DNA of 64,000 nucleotides from Sediminicola luteus (GCF_002514735.1 NZ_NBWU01000001.1:744001-808000), one strand, 5' to 3'. Positions 21,134 through 29,667 are shown, counted from the stretch's first letter. The notes: generated by a model from the letters alone, not told the origin. A program made the numbers and translations.

Positions 21134-21169
21134 AAAAGCCCGATGAAATCAAGTTTCACCGGGCTTTTT
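21134..21169 (+). terminator. Terminator of the aspS operon
   Basis: AAAAGCCCG pairs with CGGGCTTTT and the stem extends through TGAAA/TTTCA, ending in a T-run. It could serve both strands. Confidence 0.85.
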
Positions 21170-21245
21170 GACTATAAATCAAGCGTAACTATTCCGCATC
21201 TTCTATTTTGAAGCGGGAAGCCGAATCGTTACATAACCAAGAAAC

Positions 21246-21929
21246 CTATTTAATCCGGGCTTGTAATTCAGGAATCATGCCGGAATAACTTCGTAAGACC
21301 CGATCCCACTCCTTAAAGAGCTCGTCGTTCTTTACACTGGTCATGGGCATACCCGAGGCTTCCGATACCAATTTTACCTTAAAGGTCAAGGGGTCGTCGT
21401 TTACCTCTTTTACGATCACACGGGTACGTACTGTATTCTGTATAAAGGTCTTTTGGCTCCAGGCCGTTCGTATGTAACCCGTTTCTTTATCGGTCATTTC
21501 GATGACATCGATATACGAAAGCACGATCTGATTAATTAGTTTCCAGGCCCGGTCTTTGGGTATGGTACTTTTTAACTCAATACCCACATTCGCAATATCG
21601 GTTTGTATAGAGGCATCGAAAGAATCGTCGCGCCTTAACTCTACATAATCGGTCTTGGGCGGTTTGGGCATATTCTTGGTATTGCAATATTCGATCTTTT
21701 CGGTCAGGAAGCCTACCTTTTTTACCACCACGGTAATACAATCGTTGGAGGGCACCACCAATTCAATTGATCCCTTACCCAGCATCTTTCCGTTTACATA
21801 AATTTTGGCATCGGGTTCAGAGGTGCCGAAATCAATTTTTTTCTTTCCTAAAACCTCCGCATCCATGGCCATGGCCGATGTGGCCACAAAAAACACACCC
21901 AAAAGTGTGGCTATTCGTTTTACTAACAT
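21246..21929 (-). CDS. Exported protein with a PEGA-like domain
   Basis: A 227-residue protein with a signal peptide (IATLLGVFFVATSAMAM). Residues about 35-85 look like a PEGA surface domain: TSEPDAKIYVNGKMLGKGS then VPSNDCITVVVKKVGF, the usual shape of one strand pair with G-K-G and V-x-V motifs. The second half (about 105-225) is an alpha/beta domain I do not recognise (KDRAWKLINQIVLSYIDVIE, RTAWSQKTFIQNTVRTRVIV). It is a single leftward gene beyond the aspS terminator. The function is unknown; it is most likely periplasmic. Confidence 0.6.
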   Translation of the reverse strand: MLVKRIATLLGVFFVATSAMAMDAEVLGKKKIDFGTSEPDAKIYVNGKMLGKGSIELVVPSNDCITVVVKKVGFLTEKIEYCNTKNMPKPPKTDYVELRRDDSFDASIQTDIANVGIELKSTIPKDRAWKLINQIVLSYIDVIEMTDKETGYIRTAWSQKTFIQNTVRTRVIVKEVNDDPLTFKVKLVSEASGMPMTSVKNDELFKEWDRVLRSYSGMIPELQARIK

Positions 21930-22105
21930 GTTCAGTCTGTTTGGTTAAAAATCTGGGATATTTTCCCGTCAACCTCAAAATTACGATGCCCGTCATTTCC
22001 ATTTTATGATTTTGCTCATACTCCAATAGTTGATCTTCAAACCTTTACCCCTGTCGTTGGTACGCCAAAGCGAATGAGGAGCGGTAATTCCATTACCTTT
22101 ATGGA

Positions 22106-22657
22106 ATGCGAAACAAAAAATGGCTACGGATCCTAGGGTTGGTCATCCTGGGTATCCTTCTCTTGGCTGGTGGATTTGTACTCTATTCTTGGTATACCTT
22201 AAACCACCGCTATTTCCCAGAAACAAACCGTTTTACACAGGCCGCCAATTATATTGACCCCGAAAAGGCCATAGATCTTGGTGACTTTACCGTTTGCGAC
22301 GAAGACAATATCTATGATTACTACAATAGCGATGGGGCCGATTACCAGGCCGGTAAAAACGGGCTACGTACCCAAATCTTATCGCAGTACCAAGCCGCAC
22401 ATTTTAAAGATTCAGGTTATCTGAACATCCGTTTTGTAGTGAATTGCCAAGGTAAGCCGGGTCGCTATGTGATGGAAACCTACGACTTGGATCTGAATGC
22501 TAGCCCTATGGATGAAGAACTCAAGGCGCATCTCTTTAACCTAACCCGTGACCTTAAAAACTGGAACCCTATACAAATTAACGGCACTGCCCAAGATGCC
22601 TATGTTTATATCTCATACCGTTTGGAAAATGGAAAGATCGTGGCCATATTACCTTAG
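22106..22657 (+). CDS. Membrane-anchored protein with TonB-C-like domain
   Basis: A 183-residue protein with one N-terminal membrane helix (ILGLVILGILLLAGGFVLYSW). The C-terminal 90 residues have the pattern of small TonB-type C-terminal domains of Bacteroidota: YLNIRFVVNCQGKPGRYV, a helix, LKNWNPIQING, and a closing YRLENGKIVAILP. It has no proline-rich spanning region, so it is unlikely to reach the outer membrane like classical TonB. The following TPR lipoprotein gene starts inside its last 29 bases, so they are an operon. Confidence 0.6.
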   Translation: MRNKKWLRILGLVILGILLLAGGFVLYSWYTLNHRYFPETNRFTQAANYIDPEKAIDLGDFTVCDEDNIYDYYNSDGADYQAGKNGLRTQILSQYQAAHFKDSGYLNIRFVVNCQGKPGRYVMETYDLDLNASPMDEELKAHLFNLTRDLKNWNPIQINGTAQDAYVYISYRLENGKIVAILP

Positions 22658-23447
22658 TATTATCCTAGTGGCATGTTTCGTAAGTTGCGGTTCCCCTAGT
22701 GAAAAATCGGGACAGGCCACCCATGTGTCGCGTTTCCACTATCAGGGTACGGCCGAGAATATGAATGCCTTGGCCTATGCCCTGGAACAGGATCCGACCA
22801 ATGCCCATGCTTGGCGCGAGTTTTCGATTCCCTACCTAAAACGGGGTATGCCGGGCGCCTGGAAAAAAGCCATGGATAGTGCCGTAAAATACGAACCCAA
22901 GTCCCTTACCCCAATCCGAGGTTATAACTACCTCTGGTTCTACCGCGATTATAAAAAAGCCATTGCCGATTTTAATGCCTCCGATACCTTAACCCCCCAT
23001 CTCGATTATCCGCAAGGGCATAGTGTTGACTATTGGCGGGGTATCGCCTATCTGGGATTACAAGATTACCCGAACAGCATTGCGTTTTGGGACAAACATA
23101 TCGCCAAGGAAACCGCCGATTCGGGCGAAGACTGGGTAGAGATCGAGGCTTGGTTGTTCCGCGGTATCGCCCATTTCGAATCGGGGAAGCTCACGGCTGC
23201 CCAAGCCGATTTCGAAAAAGCCCTTACCTACGGGAAAAAAAGTGCCGATGCCCATTATTACCTGGCCCAGATACATGCTGCCCAAGCACGGCCCAAGCTC
23301 GCCCGAAATGAGCTAAACTTGGCCAAACAAGACTTTAAGGCCGGCTATTTTAATTTTAAGGATAGTTATACCGAAACCCTTAGGCAAATCTATTGGGAAG
23401 ACTTGGAAACTTTGGAAAAAGAATACTTACAAAGCCCTAGTAAATAA
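22629..23447 (+). CDS. TPR lipoprotein
   Basis: A 272-residue lipoprotein: signal WPYYLSIILVACFVSC, then TPR-like helical pairs (YALEQDPTNAHAWREFSIPY, DYWRGIAYLGLQDYPNS, WLFRGIAHFESGKLTAAQAD, ADAHYYLAQIHAA). I chose the ATG directly before the signal peptide; it overlaps the end of the upstream TonB-C-like gene, which indicates translational coupling. TPR lipoproteins act as scaffolds in the periplasm or outer membrane. The pairing with a TonB-like domain suggests an envelope assembly or transport role, as inference only. Confidence 0.75.
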   Translation: MERSWPYYLSIILVACFVSCGSPSEKSGQATHVSRFHYQGTAENMNALAYALEQDPTNAHAWREFSIPYLKRGMPGAWKKAMDSAVKYEPKSLTPIRGYNYLWFYRDYKKAIADFNASDTLTPHLDYPQGHSVDYWRGIAYLGLQDYPNSIAFWDKHIAKETADSGEDWVEIEAWLFRGIAHFESGKLTAAQADFEKALTYGKKSADAHYYLAQIHAAQARPKLARNELNLAKQDFKAGYFNFKDSYTETLRQIYWEDLETLEKEYLQSPSK

Positions 23448-23521
23448 ACCAGGGCCCCTTACTTACAATCATGGTTCCTCCTTACCGTAAAACCATGCCG
23501 GACGCGAACATTGTCTATAGA

Positions 23522-24028
23522 CTATTTACGCTTCCCTTTTTTTGTTGTGATGATCACAACCCCATTAGGAGCGTTGTACTTCTCCGCGGCTTTCTTGTCT
23601 TTAAATACTTCAATACTTTCGATGCCGTCAGGTGATAATTTTTTCATGGTTTCTTGATCGGATTTCTTTCCATCGATAATGATCATTGGCGCTTCCCCCT
23701 CGGGAGCATAGCCCCTAATTCTTATCTCAGGTTTGTTGTCCCCAGCCGATTCCTTTTTGGTCTCCACGAGCAGCACCCCATTTTTTGCCCCGTATTCTTT
23801 AATTGCCTTTTCCCCTTTAACCACACTCACCGAGGCTATTTTATTGGGATCCAATAATTCCATAGGGAAATCGAACTTTTTCCCATCTACATAAATATCT
23901 GGTGCGGCCCCGTCTTTTACCAAAACGGCCAAGCCTTCTTTTTTGGTGGTTTTGGTTGTAATTTCCTGCCCTTGAATCCAAGAAAGGGACAGCATTAAAG
24001 CACATACAAGTAAAACTAAGTGTTTCAT
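23522..24028 (-). CDS. Secreted protein with two TonB-plug-like repeats
   Basis: A 168-residue protein with a signal peptide (LVLLVCALMLSLSWIQGQ). It holds two copies of a plug-like unit: IYVDGKKFDFPMELLDPNKI...VVKGEKAIKEYGAKNGVL and MIIIDGKKSDQETMKKLSPD...VFKDKKAAEKYNAPNGVV. In TonB-dependent receptors this unit blocks the barrel, but no barrel follows here. I chose the ATG nearest the signal peptide; others lie 6 and 19 codons upstream. It is downstream of the ECF sigma/anti-sigma pair on the same strand, about 150 bases away, so it may be a signalling or target protein of that system. Confidence 0.7.
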   Translation of the reverse strand: MKHLVLLVCALMLSLSWIQGQEITTKTTKKEGLAVLVKDGAAPDIYVDGKKFDFPMELLDPNKIASVSVVKGEKAIKEYGAKNGVLLVETKKESAGDNKPEIRIRGYAPEGEAPMIIIDGKKSDQETMKKLSPDGIESIEVFKDKKAAEKYNAPNGVVIITTKKGKRK

Positions 24029-24175
24029 AGGTTTTAAGTTTATCATTACATAATTCATTATTTCAAATAAGGCACACCAAAACATTCATGGACCAACCCA
24101 TTCCGGCTTGGCTAACAGCATGGCATTACGTTATTTTCTTTTTGTTGAATATTTAAATTGATTAAAAAGCCGACC

Positions 24176-24613
24176 TTACTCCTTGGTCGTATATATAATT
24201 ACCATTTCATTTTCATAAACAATGGTGCGTTCAATCGCTGCGGGCTCCATACTACCGATCATATCCAAAGCTTCCTTGAATAGTGCTTCTTTTTGGGCAA
24301 AATCCTGTTCGTTGCTTTGCCTGGGACCCAGTATTAAAAAAGAGACCAACAGCAATACTGAAGCCGCAGCTGCCATGCCCCAAACCATCTTTTTTCGCTT
24401 TCGGTCCCGACCGCCTTCAAAGCTTTCCCATAATCTGTCATTAAGATCTTCTGGCGGGGTTATTTTGTTATTTTCCAAAAAAGTGAACCAATTGGCCCAA
24501 GGAGTGTCTGGTTCCTTTACATTTTCGAACAAAAACACCTCTTCTTCTAAGGTGGTTTCCCCTCTTTCATATTTTTCGGTCAACCGACGAATTTCATCCT
24601 CTCGCATAACCAT
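24176..24613 (-). CDS. Probable single-pass anti-sigma protein
   Basis: A 145-residue protein with a charged cytoplasmic N-terminal section (IRRLTEKYERGETTLEEEVF), one central membrane helix (MVWGMAAAASVLLLVSFLILG) and a short outer tail. Its start lies inside the last 20 bases of the ECF sigma gene, the usual arrangement for an anti-sigma factor. The first residues resemble the zinc-free helical anti-sigma domains of Bacteroidota rather than a FecR protein. The call rests mainly on size, topology and position. Confidence 0.65.
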   Translation of the reverse strand: MVMREDEIRRLTEKYERGETTLEEEVFLFENVKEPDTPWANWFTFLENNKITPPEDLNDRLWESFEGGRDRKRKKMVWGMAAAASVLLLVSFLILGPRQSNEQDFAQKEALFKEALDMIGSMEPAAIERTIVYENEMVIIYTTKE

Positions 24614-25103
24614 ATGTTTTTTCCAATGTTAACCCAACCTGTTTTCTGGCCCTTGACAATAAGACCCTAACATGTTCAATCTTAAGTGCTGTCGCGGCGG
24701 CTATTTCAGTAAACTCAAAACCATCTAGATCCCGCATTAATATAACTTCCCTTTGTTGTTTCGGTAAGGTATTTATGATTTGCCGAATAATCGCATCCAA
24801 CTCTTTCCATTCTAACCACTCCAGCCCGTTTTCAGATTTTGACAACCCATATTCCAAGGTATAATGGGTATAGTCCAATCCTTTTTTCCGCAACAAATCG
24901 ATACAGTGGTTTCGGGCGGTCAAAACCACAAAACCTTTAATATTCGGATGCCGCTCGATTTGTTTCCGCTTTTCCCAAAGCTTTATCATGATTTCTTGAA
25001 TGGCATCTTCGGCCTTCGCACCATCACCCAGCATTCTTGAAACCATGGGAAACAAATGGGTCGAGAGTGAAAATACTTTATGTTTGAATTCGGTCTTGTT
25101 CAT
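24594..25103 (-). CDS. ECF-type RNA polymerase sigma factor
   Basis: A 169-residue sigma-70 family factor. Region 2 is seen in DGAKAEDAIQEIMIKLWEKR and VLTARNHCIDLLRKKG, and region 4 in LPKQQREVILMRDLDGFEFT and VRVLLSRARKQV. The size and lack of regions 1 and 3 fit the ECF group. It overlaps the start of a single-pass anti-sigma-like gene by 20 bases, and a secreted plug-domain protein follows, which together suggest an envelope-signal relay. No target promoter motif was identified. Confidence 0.92.
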   Translation of the reverse strand: MNKTEFKHKVFSLSTHLFPMVSRMLGDGAKAEDAIQEIMIKLWEKRKQIERHPNIKGFVVLTARNHCIDLLRKKGLDYTHYTLEYGLSKSENGLEWLEWKELDAIIRQIINTLPKQQREVILMRDLDGFEFTEIAAATALKIEHVRVLLSRARKQVGLTLEKTYGYARG

Positions 25104-25355
25104 TCTACTCTAATAACGTGAAAGTAGTCCCTGCCATAACAAAAAATGCCATCTTTTTGCCTGTGGGGCTTTATTGATGATCTCTATCCTATAGCGACTA
25201 AAAGCCTTTACCCCCTGAAATCGCCAATGCTGGCCTGCCCATTTCCCAGTTATTATCCTACCCTAGTACACCCATTTACTGTAGCTGTATCTATTAGATT
25301 TCATTTTTGACGAAAGTTTTATCGTAGAAACGAGACCAAGTAAAAAATTGGCTTT

Positions 25356-26093
25356 ATGCATTTGCTTCGCTTATTTAGGTTTTTCGCTTTTTCATTACTG
25401 TTCTTATCTATAGGCTGCCAATCCGATGACGATAATGGCCCAATTACCTTGGCAAGCCTACTCCAAAACCAGCAAACTGAAGAAGGGGGCGTAATCGCCT
25501 GTGCCGCCAGCGCCGACCTTAACCAGGTATTCGTTTTCTATTATCCAGAAGCCGGGGCCGATAACATCCGTTACTTTGAGAGTCCCGATGCAAGTACGGC
25601 TCCCAAAGACTGGGACAGCTATAGCGAAGTAATCCTGGAAACTGAGCCCGTTTTTAATGGCTATCTGGGTCGTTTTGTTATTTCACCTGCACAAGAAAAA
25701 TGGGTGGTGGTCACCTTTGAAAAAGAAGGGGTACTGCATTTTTCGAACCCGATCCGACTCAAACAAAACAGCCAGCCTACGGTATGGCACGATCAAGTCA
25801 GCCTCGATAAAAATCAAGCCACCATGCCCCGATTTGAGTGGGCACCTGGGCCAGACGGACTCAATGCCATCTTTTTTCAAGTGGTGACCAATGCGCAAAA
25901 CGATCTTTTATCGGGCACCTATACCTATGATTCCTTTTTCCGCTATTACGATACTTCTAATGTGGTACTGAACGTAACCACACAAAGCCCGCCCCAATTA
26001 CAGTTCGGAAACACCTATGGCTTTACCCTGATGGCCGTAAGCCTCGATAATTGGGTAAATACGGTGATCGAAAAAGAATTTACTATTCCTTGA
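25356..26093 (+). CDS. Lipoprotein of unknown function
   Basis: A 245-residue exported protein with a lipoprotein signal (FSLLFLSIGCQSDDDN). The mature chain seems beta-rich, with a fibronectin-type look in its last 90 residues (TYDSFFRYYDTSNVVL, FGNTYGFTLMAVSLDNWVN). No family was recognised. It is followed after 127 bases by another lipoprotein gene on the same strand; both may be displayed at the surface. Confidence 0.55.
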   Translation: MHLLRLFRFFAFSLLFLSIGCQSDDDNGPITLASLLQNQQTEEGGVIACAASADLNQVFVFYYPEAGADNIRYFESPDASTAPKDWDSYSEVILETEPVFNGYLGRFVISPAQEKWVVVTFEKEGVLHFSNPIRLKQNSQPTVWHDQVSLDKNQATMPRFEWAPGPDGLNAIFFQVVTNAQNDLLSGTYTYDSFFRYYDTSNVVLNVTTQSPPQLQFGNTYGFTLMAVSLDNWVNTVIEKEFTIP

Positions 26094-26220
26094 CCGGGTT
26101 CAGGCCGATCAGGTGTTGGAAACCTGAGCTGTTCGCTCAACAACTAGCTTGTTGGGGCTATTTTTAAAAAAATGGTTATCTTATACCATCAATACCCCAA
26201 AGGACCCCAACGTCAAAGCC

Positions 26221-26913
26221 ATGAAAAAGCGCCTATACCTACTGTGCCCATTCCTGATTTTTTATGCCTGCTCCAATTCCGATGACAGTCCGGAAACCAT
26301 TTCCGGTACTTTGGAGTATACAACCATTGGTAATCATCAGTTTACCCTCGAAGCCCAACAAATAACAGCTACCATTACACTCATTGGCGGCGGGGGTGGC
26401 GGTGGCGGTGGTGCACCGTATGAATCGGGCGTCAATGCTACTTCCGGGGGTGGCGGTGGTGGGGCCGGGCAGCTTTTGATAATGGAATCGGTAGCCTTAA
26501 AAGATCAAACGGTCTACACCGTTTTTGTGCCTCCCGGCGGCAATGGGGGCAATGTTGGGTTTCCAGGGGGCGATGGTCTCGCCGCCAGTGTAAGTGAAGG
26601 AAACACGGTGCTCTTGGAAGGTCTCTCCGGTAAGCCCGGCCAACCAGGTCCTAAAGATGCCATGGAAGCCAGTTCGGGTGGCGCCGGATATCCCAATGGT
26701 GAAAACGGCGGTGGCGGTTCTACCTTAGATGCCAATGGCAATGCTACGGCAGGGGTCAGCGGTTTGGGTGGCAATAACGGTACGGCATATGGCTACGGCG
26801 GGAATGGTGGTATAGGCACCGGATTCAACAATAATCAAGCAAGCCCAACCATGCCCGGTACCCAAGGCGGTCCGGGTTATGTGAAAATCGAATGGACCGG
26901 TATCCAAAACTGA
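26221..26913 (+). CDS. Glycine-rich lipoprotein
   Basis: A 230-residue lipoprotein (signal LLCPFLIFYACSN). After a short beta region it has long glycine runs (TLIGGGGGGGGGAPY, TSGGGGGGAGQ) and spaced glycines (GGNGGNVGFPGGDGL, GYGGNGGIGTGFNNN). This pattern resembles the glycine-rich domains of some phage tail-tip adhesins and bacterial surface proteins, in which polyglycine-II helices pack together. I chose the ATG just before the signal peptide; the frame extends 24 codons upstream. Function is unknown; adhesion or surface display is a guess. A perfect palindrome follows the stop codon. Confidence 0.6.
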   Translation: MKKRLYLLCPFLIFYACSNSDDSPETISGTLEYTTIGNHQFTLEAQQITATITLIGGGGGGGGGAPYESGVNATSGGGGGGAGQLLIMESVALKDQTVYTVFVPPGGNGGNVGFPGGDGLAASVSEGNTVLLEGLSGKPGQPGPKDAMEASSGGAGYPNGENGGGGSTLDANGNATAGVSGLGGNNGTAYGYGGNGGIGTGFNNNQASPTMPGTQGGPGYVKIEWTGIQN

Positions 26914-26935
26914 CCTATCATTTACCCAGACCTGC

Positions 26936-26968
26936 AGACCTATCAGGTTTTGAAAACCTGATAGGTCT
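26936..26968. repeat. 33-base perfect palindrome
   Basis: AGACCTATCAGGTTTT and AAAACCTGATAGGTCT are exact reverse complements separated by one base. A weaker partial relative (GATCAGGTGTTGGAAACCTGA) lies near 26110. It could act as a terminator for the glycine-rich gene but lacks a long T-run. Confidence 0.8.
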
Positions 26969-27019
26969 ATGTGCTTATTCCGATCGGATTTGGTTATTTT
27001 GTAGTACGAAATCCAATTC

Positions 27020-28804
27020 ATGACCAGCCGACGCAAGCGTTACATTACCCAGTTCCTCAAATGGCGGTATAAACATATCTCCAACAAAACCTTTTTACAC
27101 CTATTGGCCGTGGGGGTGGGGCTTTTGGCCGGACTGGCCTCGGTAACCCTAAAAAACCTGACCCACTTTATTTCTAGCCTGCTCGAACGGGGTATCATCT
27201 TTTCAGAGAACCAATTGTATTTCGTGCTACCGGTAATCGGGCTGTTCTTGGTCTTCCTCTATGTAAAATTCGTGGTAAAACGACCCTTGGAACATGCGGT
27301 TTCCTCTATTTTGTTCGCCTTATCGAAACGCAAGGGTATCATTCCGCGCTCTAAGATTTATATTCCCTTAATTACCGCCCCGCTTACCGTAGGTTTTGGG
27401 GGTTCGGTGGGGTTGTTGGGCCCGGCCGTGGCTTCTGGGGCCGCGATCAGTTCCAATCTGGGCCGATGGTTCCATATGGATACCAAAACCCGAATTCTGC
27501 TTATCGCCTGTGCCTCGGCAGGGGCTATTGCCTCCATTTTCCAATCGCCCATTGCCGCCATTATCTTTGCGGTAGAGGTCTTTAGCCTCGACCTGACCCT
27601 GGTCTCGCTTACCCCACTTTTACTGGCCTCGGTCTCCGGTATCATCACCTCTTATTTCTTTATGGGCAACGAGGTCTTGTTCAACTTTAATATCAGCCAG
27701 GATTTTCAAATCAAGGATACGCTGTTCTATATCGTTTTGGGCGTAGGTACGGCCTTTGCCTCTATCTATTTTACCCGTATGTATTTCGGCATCCTAAAAC
27801 TGTTCGAACCTTTTAAAAGCCCGAAATACCGACTTTTAGTAGGCGGTATCGCCATAGGGGTCATGCTGTATTTTATCCCGCCCCTGTATGGCGAGGGTCT
27901 GGGCTTTATCAACCAACTGCTCAACGGCGACCATATCGCCGCCATTGGCACCACTCCCTTCGATGCCTTTATGGATAATATTTGGGTGGTTATCGCGGTC
28001 ATGTTCGGTATTACGATCTTTAAGGCCGTGGCCATGACCACCACTTTTGCCGCTGGTGGGGCGGGCGGAATCTTTATTCCTACCATGGTTATGGGCTCGG
28101 CCTTGGGCAATGTGGTGGCCAAGATCATTAACCATTCCGGACTCGGTTTTCAGGTTAACGAAAGTAACTTTACCCTGATCGGTATGGCCGGACTCATATC
28201 CGGGGTGTTGCATGCGCCCTTAACGGCCATTTTCTTGATCGCCGAGATTACCGGGGGCTATCAATTGTTCGTTCCGCTTATGATTACGGCGGCCATTTCG
28301 TACATCATCAAAAAGAACGCCATTGACCACACCATCTATACCCGTGAACTGGCCCGGACCGGGGCCCTACTAACGCATAATAAAGACCAGGCCGTGCTCA
28401 CCTTTATGGACCTAGACGAGGTGATCGAACAAAATTTTATGACCGTGGCCCCCGATATGAGCTTGGGCGATATGCTGCACACCAAAGTGGCCAAAAGCAA
28501 CCGCAACCTCTTTCCGGTGGTAGACGAGGCCCGAAAACTAGTGGGTATAGTACTACTCGACGATATTCGGGAGTATATGTTCAACAACGAACTCTACGAT
28601 CAAATGACGGTCTCACAATTTATGAACCGTGCCCCCGAACTCATCTTTTATAACGAAGACAGTATGCAGCAGGTCATGGATAAATTCCAAGATTCCGGTG
28701 CCTGGAACCTACCCGTGATCAAAGGCGGAAAATACCACGGCTTCGTCTCTAAATCGAAACTGCTCACCGCCTATAGGCGAAAGTTGATTAATTTTACACG
28801 ATAA
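27020..28804 (+). CDS. ClC-family chloride channel/transporter with CBS domains
   Basis: A 594-residue membrane protein with about ten hydrophobic helices followed by two CBS domains (FMTVAPDMSLGDMLHTKVAK and VSQFMNRAPELIFYNEDSMQ). ClC markers are GGSVGLLGPAVASG at residues 127-140 and GGIFIPTMVMGSALG. In ClC antiporters the GREGP motif holds a gating glutamate; here the aligned position is Leu133 (G-L-L-G-P), so that residue is missing. This favours an uncoupled or passive anion channel over a proton-coupled exchanger, as inference. CBS domains probably bind nucleotides and regulate it. It is a single gene. Confidence 0.9.
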   Translation: MTSRRKRYITQFLKWRYKHISNKTFLHLLAVGVGLLAGLASVTLKNLTHFISSLLERGIIFSENQLYFVLPVIGLFLVFLYVKFVVKRPLEHAVSSILFALSKRKGIIPRSKIYIPLITAPLTVGFGGSVGLLGPAVASGAAISSNLGRWFHMDTKTRILLIACASAGAIASIFQSPIAAIIFAVEVFSLDLTLVSLTPLLLASVSGIITSYFFMGNEVLFNFNISQDFQIKDTLFYIVLGVGTAFASIYFTRMYFGILKLFEPFKSPKYRLLVGGIAIGVMLYFIPPLYGEGLGFINQLLNGDHIAAIGTTPFDAFMDNIWVVIAVMFGITIFKAVAMTTTFAAGGAGGIFIPTMVMGSALGNVVAKIINHSGLGFQVNESNFTLIGMAGLISGVLHAPLTAIFLIAEITGGYQLFVPLMITAAISYIIKKNAIDHTIYTRELARTGALLTHNKDQAVLTFMDLDEVIEQNFMTVAPDMSLGDMLHTKVAKSNRNLFPVVDEARKLVGIVLLDDIREYMFNNELYDQMTVSQFMNRAPELIFYNEDSMQQVMDKFQDSGAWNLPVIKGGKYHGFVSKSKLLTAYRRKLINFTR

Positions 28805-28816
28805 TACCTTATTAAA

Positions 28817-28900
28817 GTACGAAGTGGGAAGTACGAAGTGGGAAGTACGAAGTGGGAAGTACGAAGTGGGAAGTACGAAGTGGGAAGTACGAAGTGGGAA
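28817..28900. repeat. Six tandem copies of a 14-base unit
   Basis: Six exact head-to-tail copies of GTACGAAGTGGGAA, followed by a broken seventh start. The same word occurs singly in other gene-free islands of the window. There are no spacers, so this is not a CRISPR array. The stretch from here to the next gene holds similar short words and nothing else recognised. Confidence 0.95.
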
Positions 28901-29078
28901 GTACGTAGGACGAAAAATGTACGTTGTACGTCCCTGATATAGGTAGCCCTTCAAACCAAGAACCAGCATAATGATAGCCCTTCGCAGGGTCGGGACGATA
29001 ACGCGGATTAAAGCACGAAGTAATAGTATAATGGAAAACCTTTCAAACTAAAAACCTTTCAAACCAAAGAGATTTGAC

Positions 29079-29336
29079 ATGAAACGCAGACACCTTACCA
29101 TATTCGTAGTACTGGCCTCCTTTGCGGCCATAGGCTATGGTTTCTATATTTTTGAAGACGAGCCCAAAAAAGGAAATACCTGTATCGGGGCGGGTACGGC
29201 GGGCCTCTTTCTCTTGGGTATGCCCCTTTTCTTGGCCGATGTCAGTCGGGGCAAAAAGGCCAAAGATTATATGCTTACCGACGAGAATATTAGAAAAATG
29301 CAAGGAAAAGAACCTAAAAACACTGAAAATCAATAA
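29079..29336 (+). CDS. Small two-helix membrane protein
   Basis: An 85-residue protein with two hydrophobic helices (LTIFVVLASFAAIGYGFYIF and CIGAGTAGLFLLGMPLFLA) joined by a short charged loop, and a charged C-terminal tail. No family was recognised. It stands alone between repeat-rich DNA and the cold-shock gene, on the same strand as that gene and about 80 bases before it. The frame uses codons like its neighbours. Confidence 0.5.
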   Translation: MKRRHLTIFVVLASFAAIGYGFYIFEDEPKKGNTCIGAGTAGLFLLGMPLFLADVSRGKKAKDYMLTDENIRKMQGKEPKNTENQ

Positions 29337-29417
29337 TTTTCATAAAATTAACCTAGTGTTAGCCTAGGATTAAAATTTAAAAAGCTAACTTGCCGCTTAT
29401 TAATTATTTTTTTTAGA

Positions 29418-29612
29418 ATGACAGGTACAGTTAAATTTTTCAATGACACCAAAGGTTTTGGTTTCATTACCAACGACGAAACGGGAAGTGATATTTTCGT
29501 ACACGTTAGCGCTTTGAACGGTACTACTTTGAACCAAGGGGACAAAGTAGAATACGTTGAGGAAGAAGGAAGAAAAGGAATGGTTGCCGCCCAAATTCAG
29601 GTGATCGGATAA
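29418..29612 (+). CDS. Cold-shock domain protein (CspA family)
   Basis: A 64-residue single-domain RNA/DNA-binding protein. It shows the RNP1 motif KGFGFI and RNP2-like DIFVHVSAL of the cold-shock fold, at the family's normal length. It acts as an RNA chaperone in the cytoplasm. An A+T-rich leader with a TAACTTGC element, close to the -7 consensus, precedes it, and a strong terminator follows, so it is monocistronic. The leader may carry cold regulation, but no defined thermosensor was seen. Confidence 0.95.
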   Translation: MTGTVKFFNDTKGFGFITNDETGSDIFVHVSALNGTTLNQGDKVEYVEEEGRKGMVAAQIQVIG

Positions 29613-29633
29613 TATACTTTTTTTAGATTTCGG

Positions 29634-29667
29634 AACCCCTTTTCGGCAACGTTAAGGGGTTTTTTTA
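29634..29667 (+). terminator. Terminator of the cold-shock gene
   Basis: AACCCCTT pairs with AAGGGGTT around a 12-base loop, followed by a run of seven T residues. Confidence 0.9.

Noticed and set aside
26514-26774. Proline-rich open frame antisense to the glycine-rich gene
   Set aside because: It is the complementary shadow of the GG runs.
28817-28900. Possible CRISPR array
   Set aside because: The copies are contiguous with no spacers and no cas genes are near; it is a simple tandem repeat.
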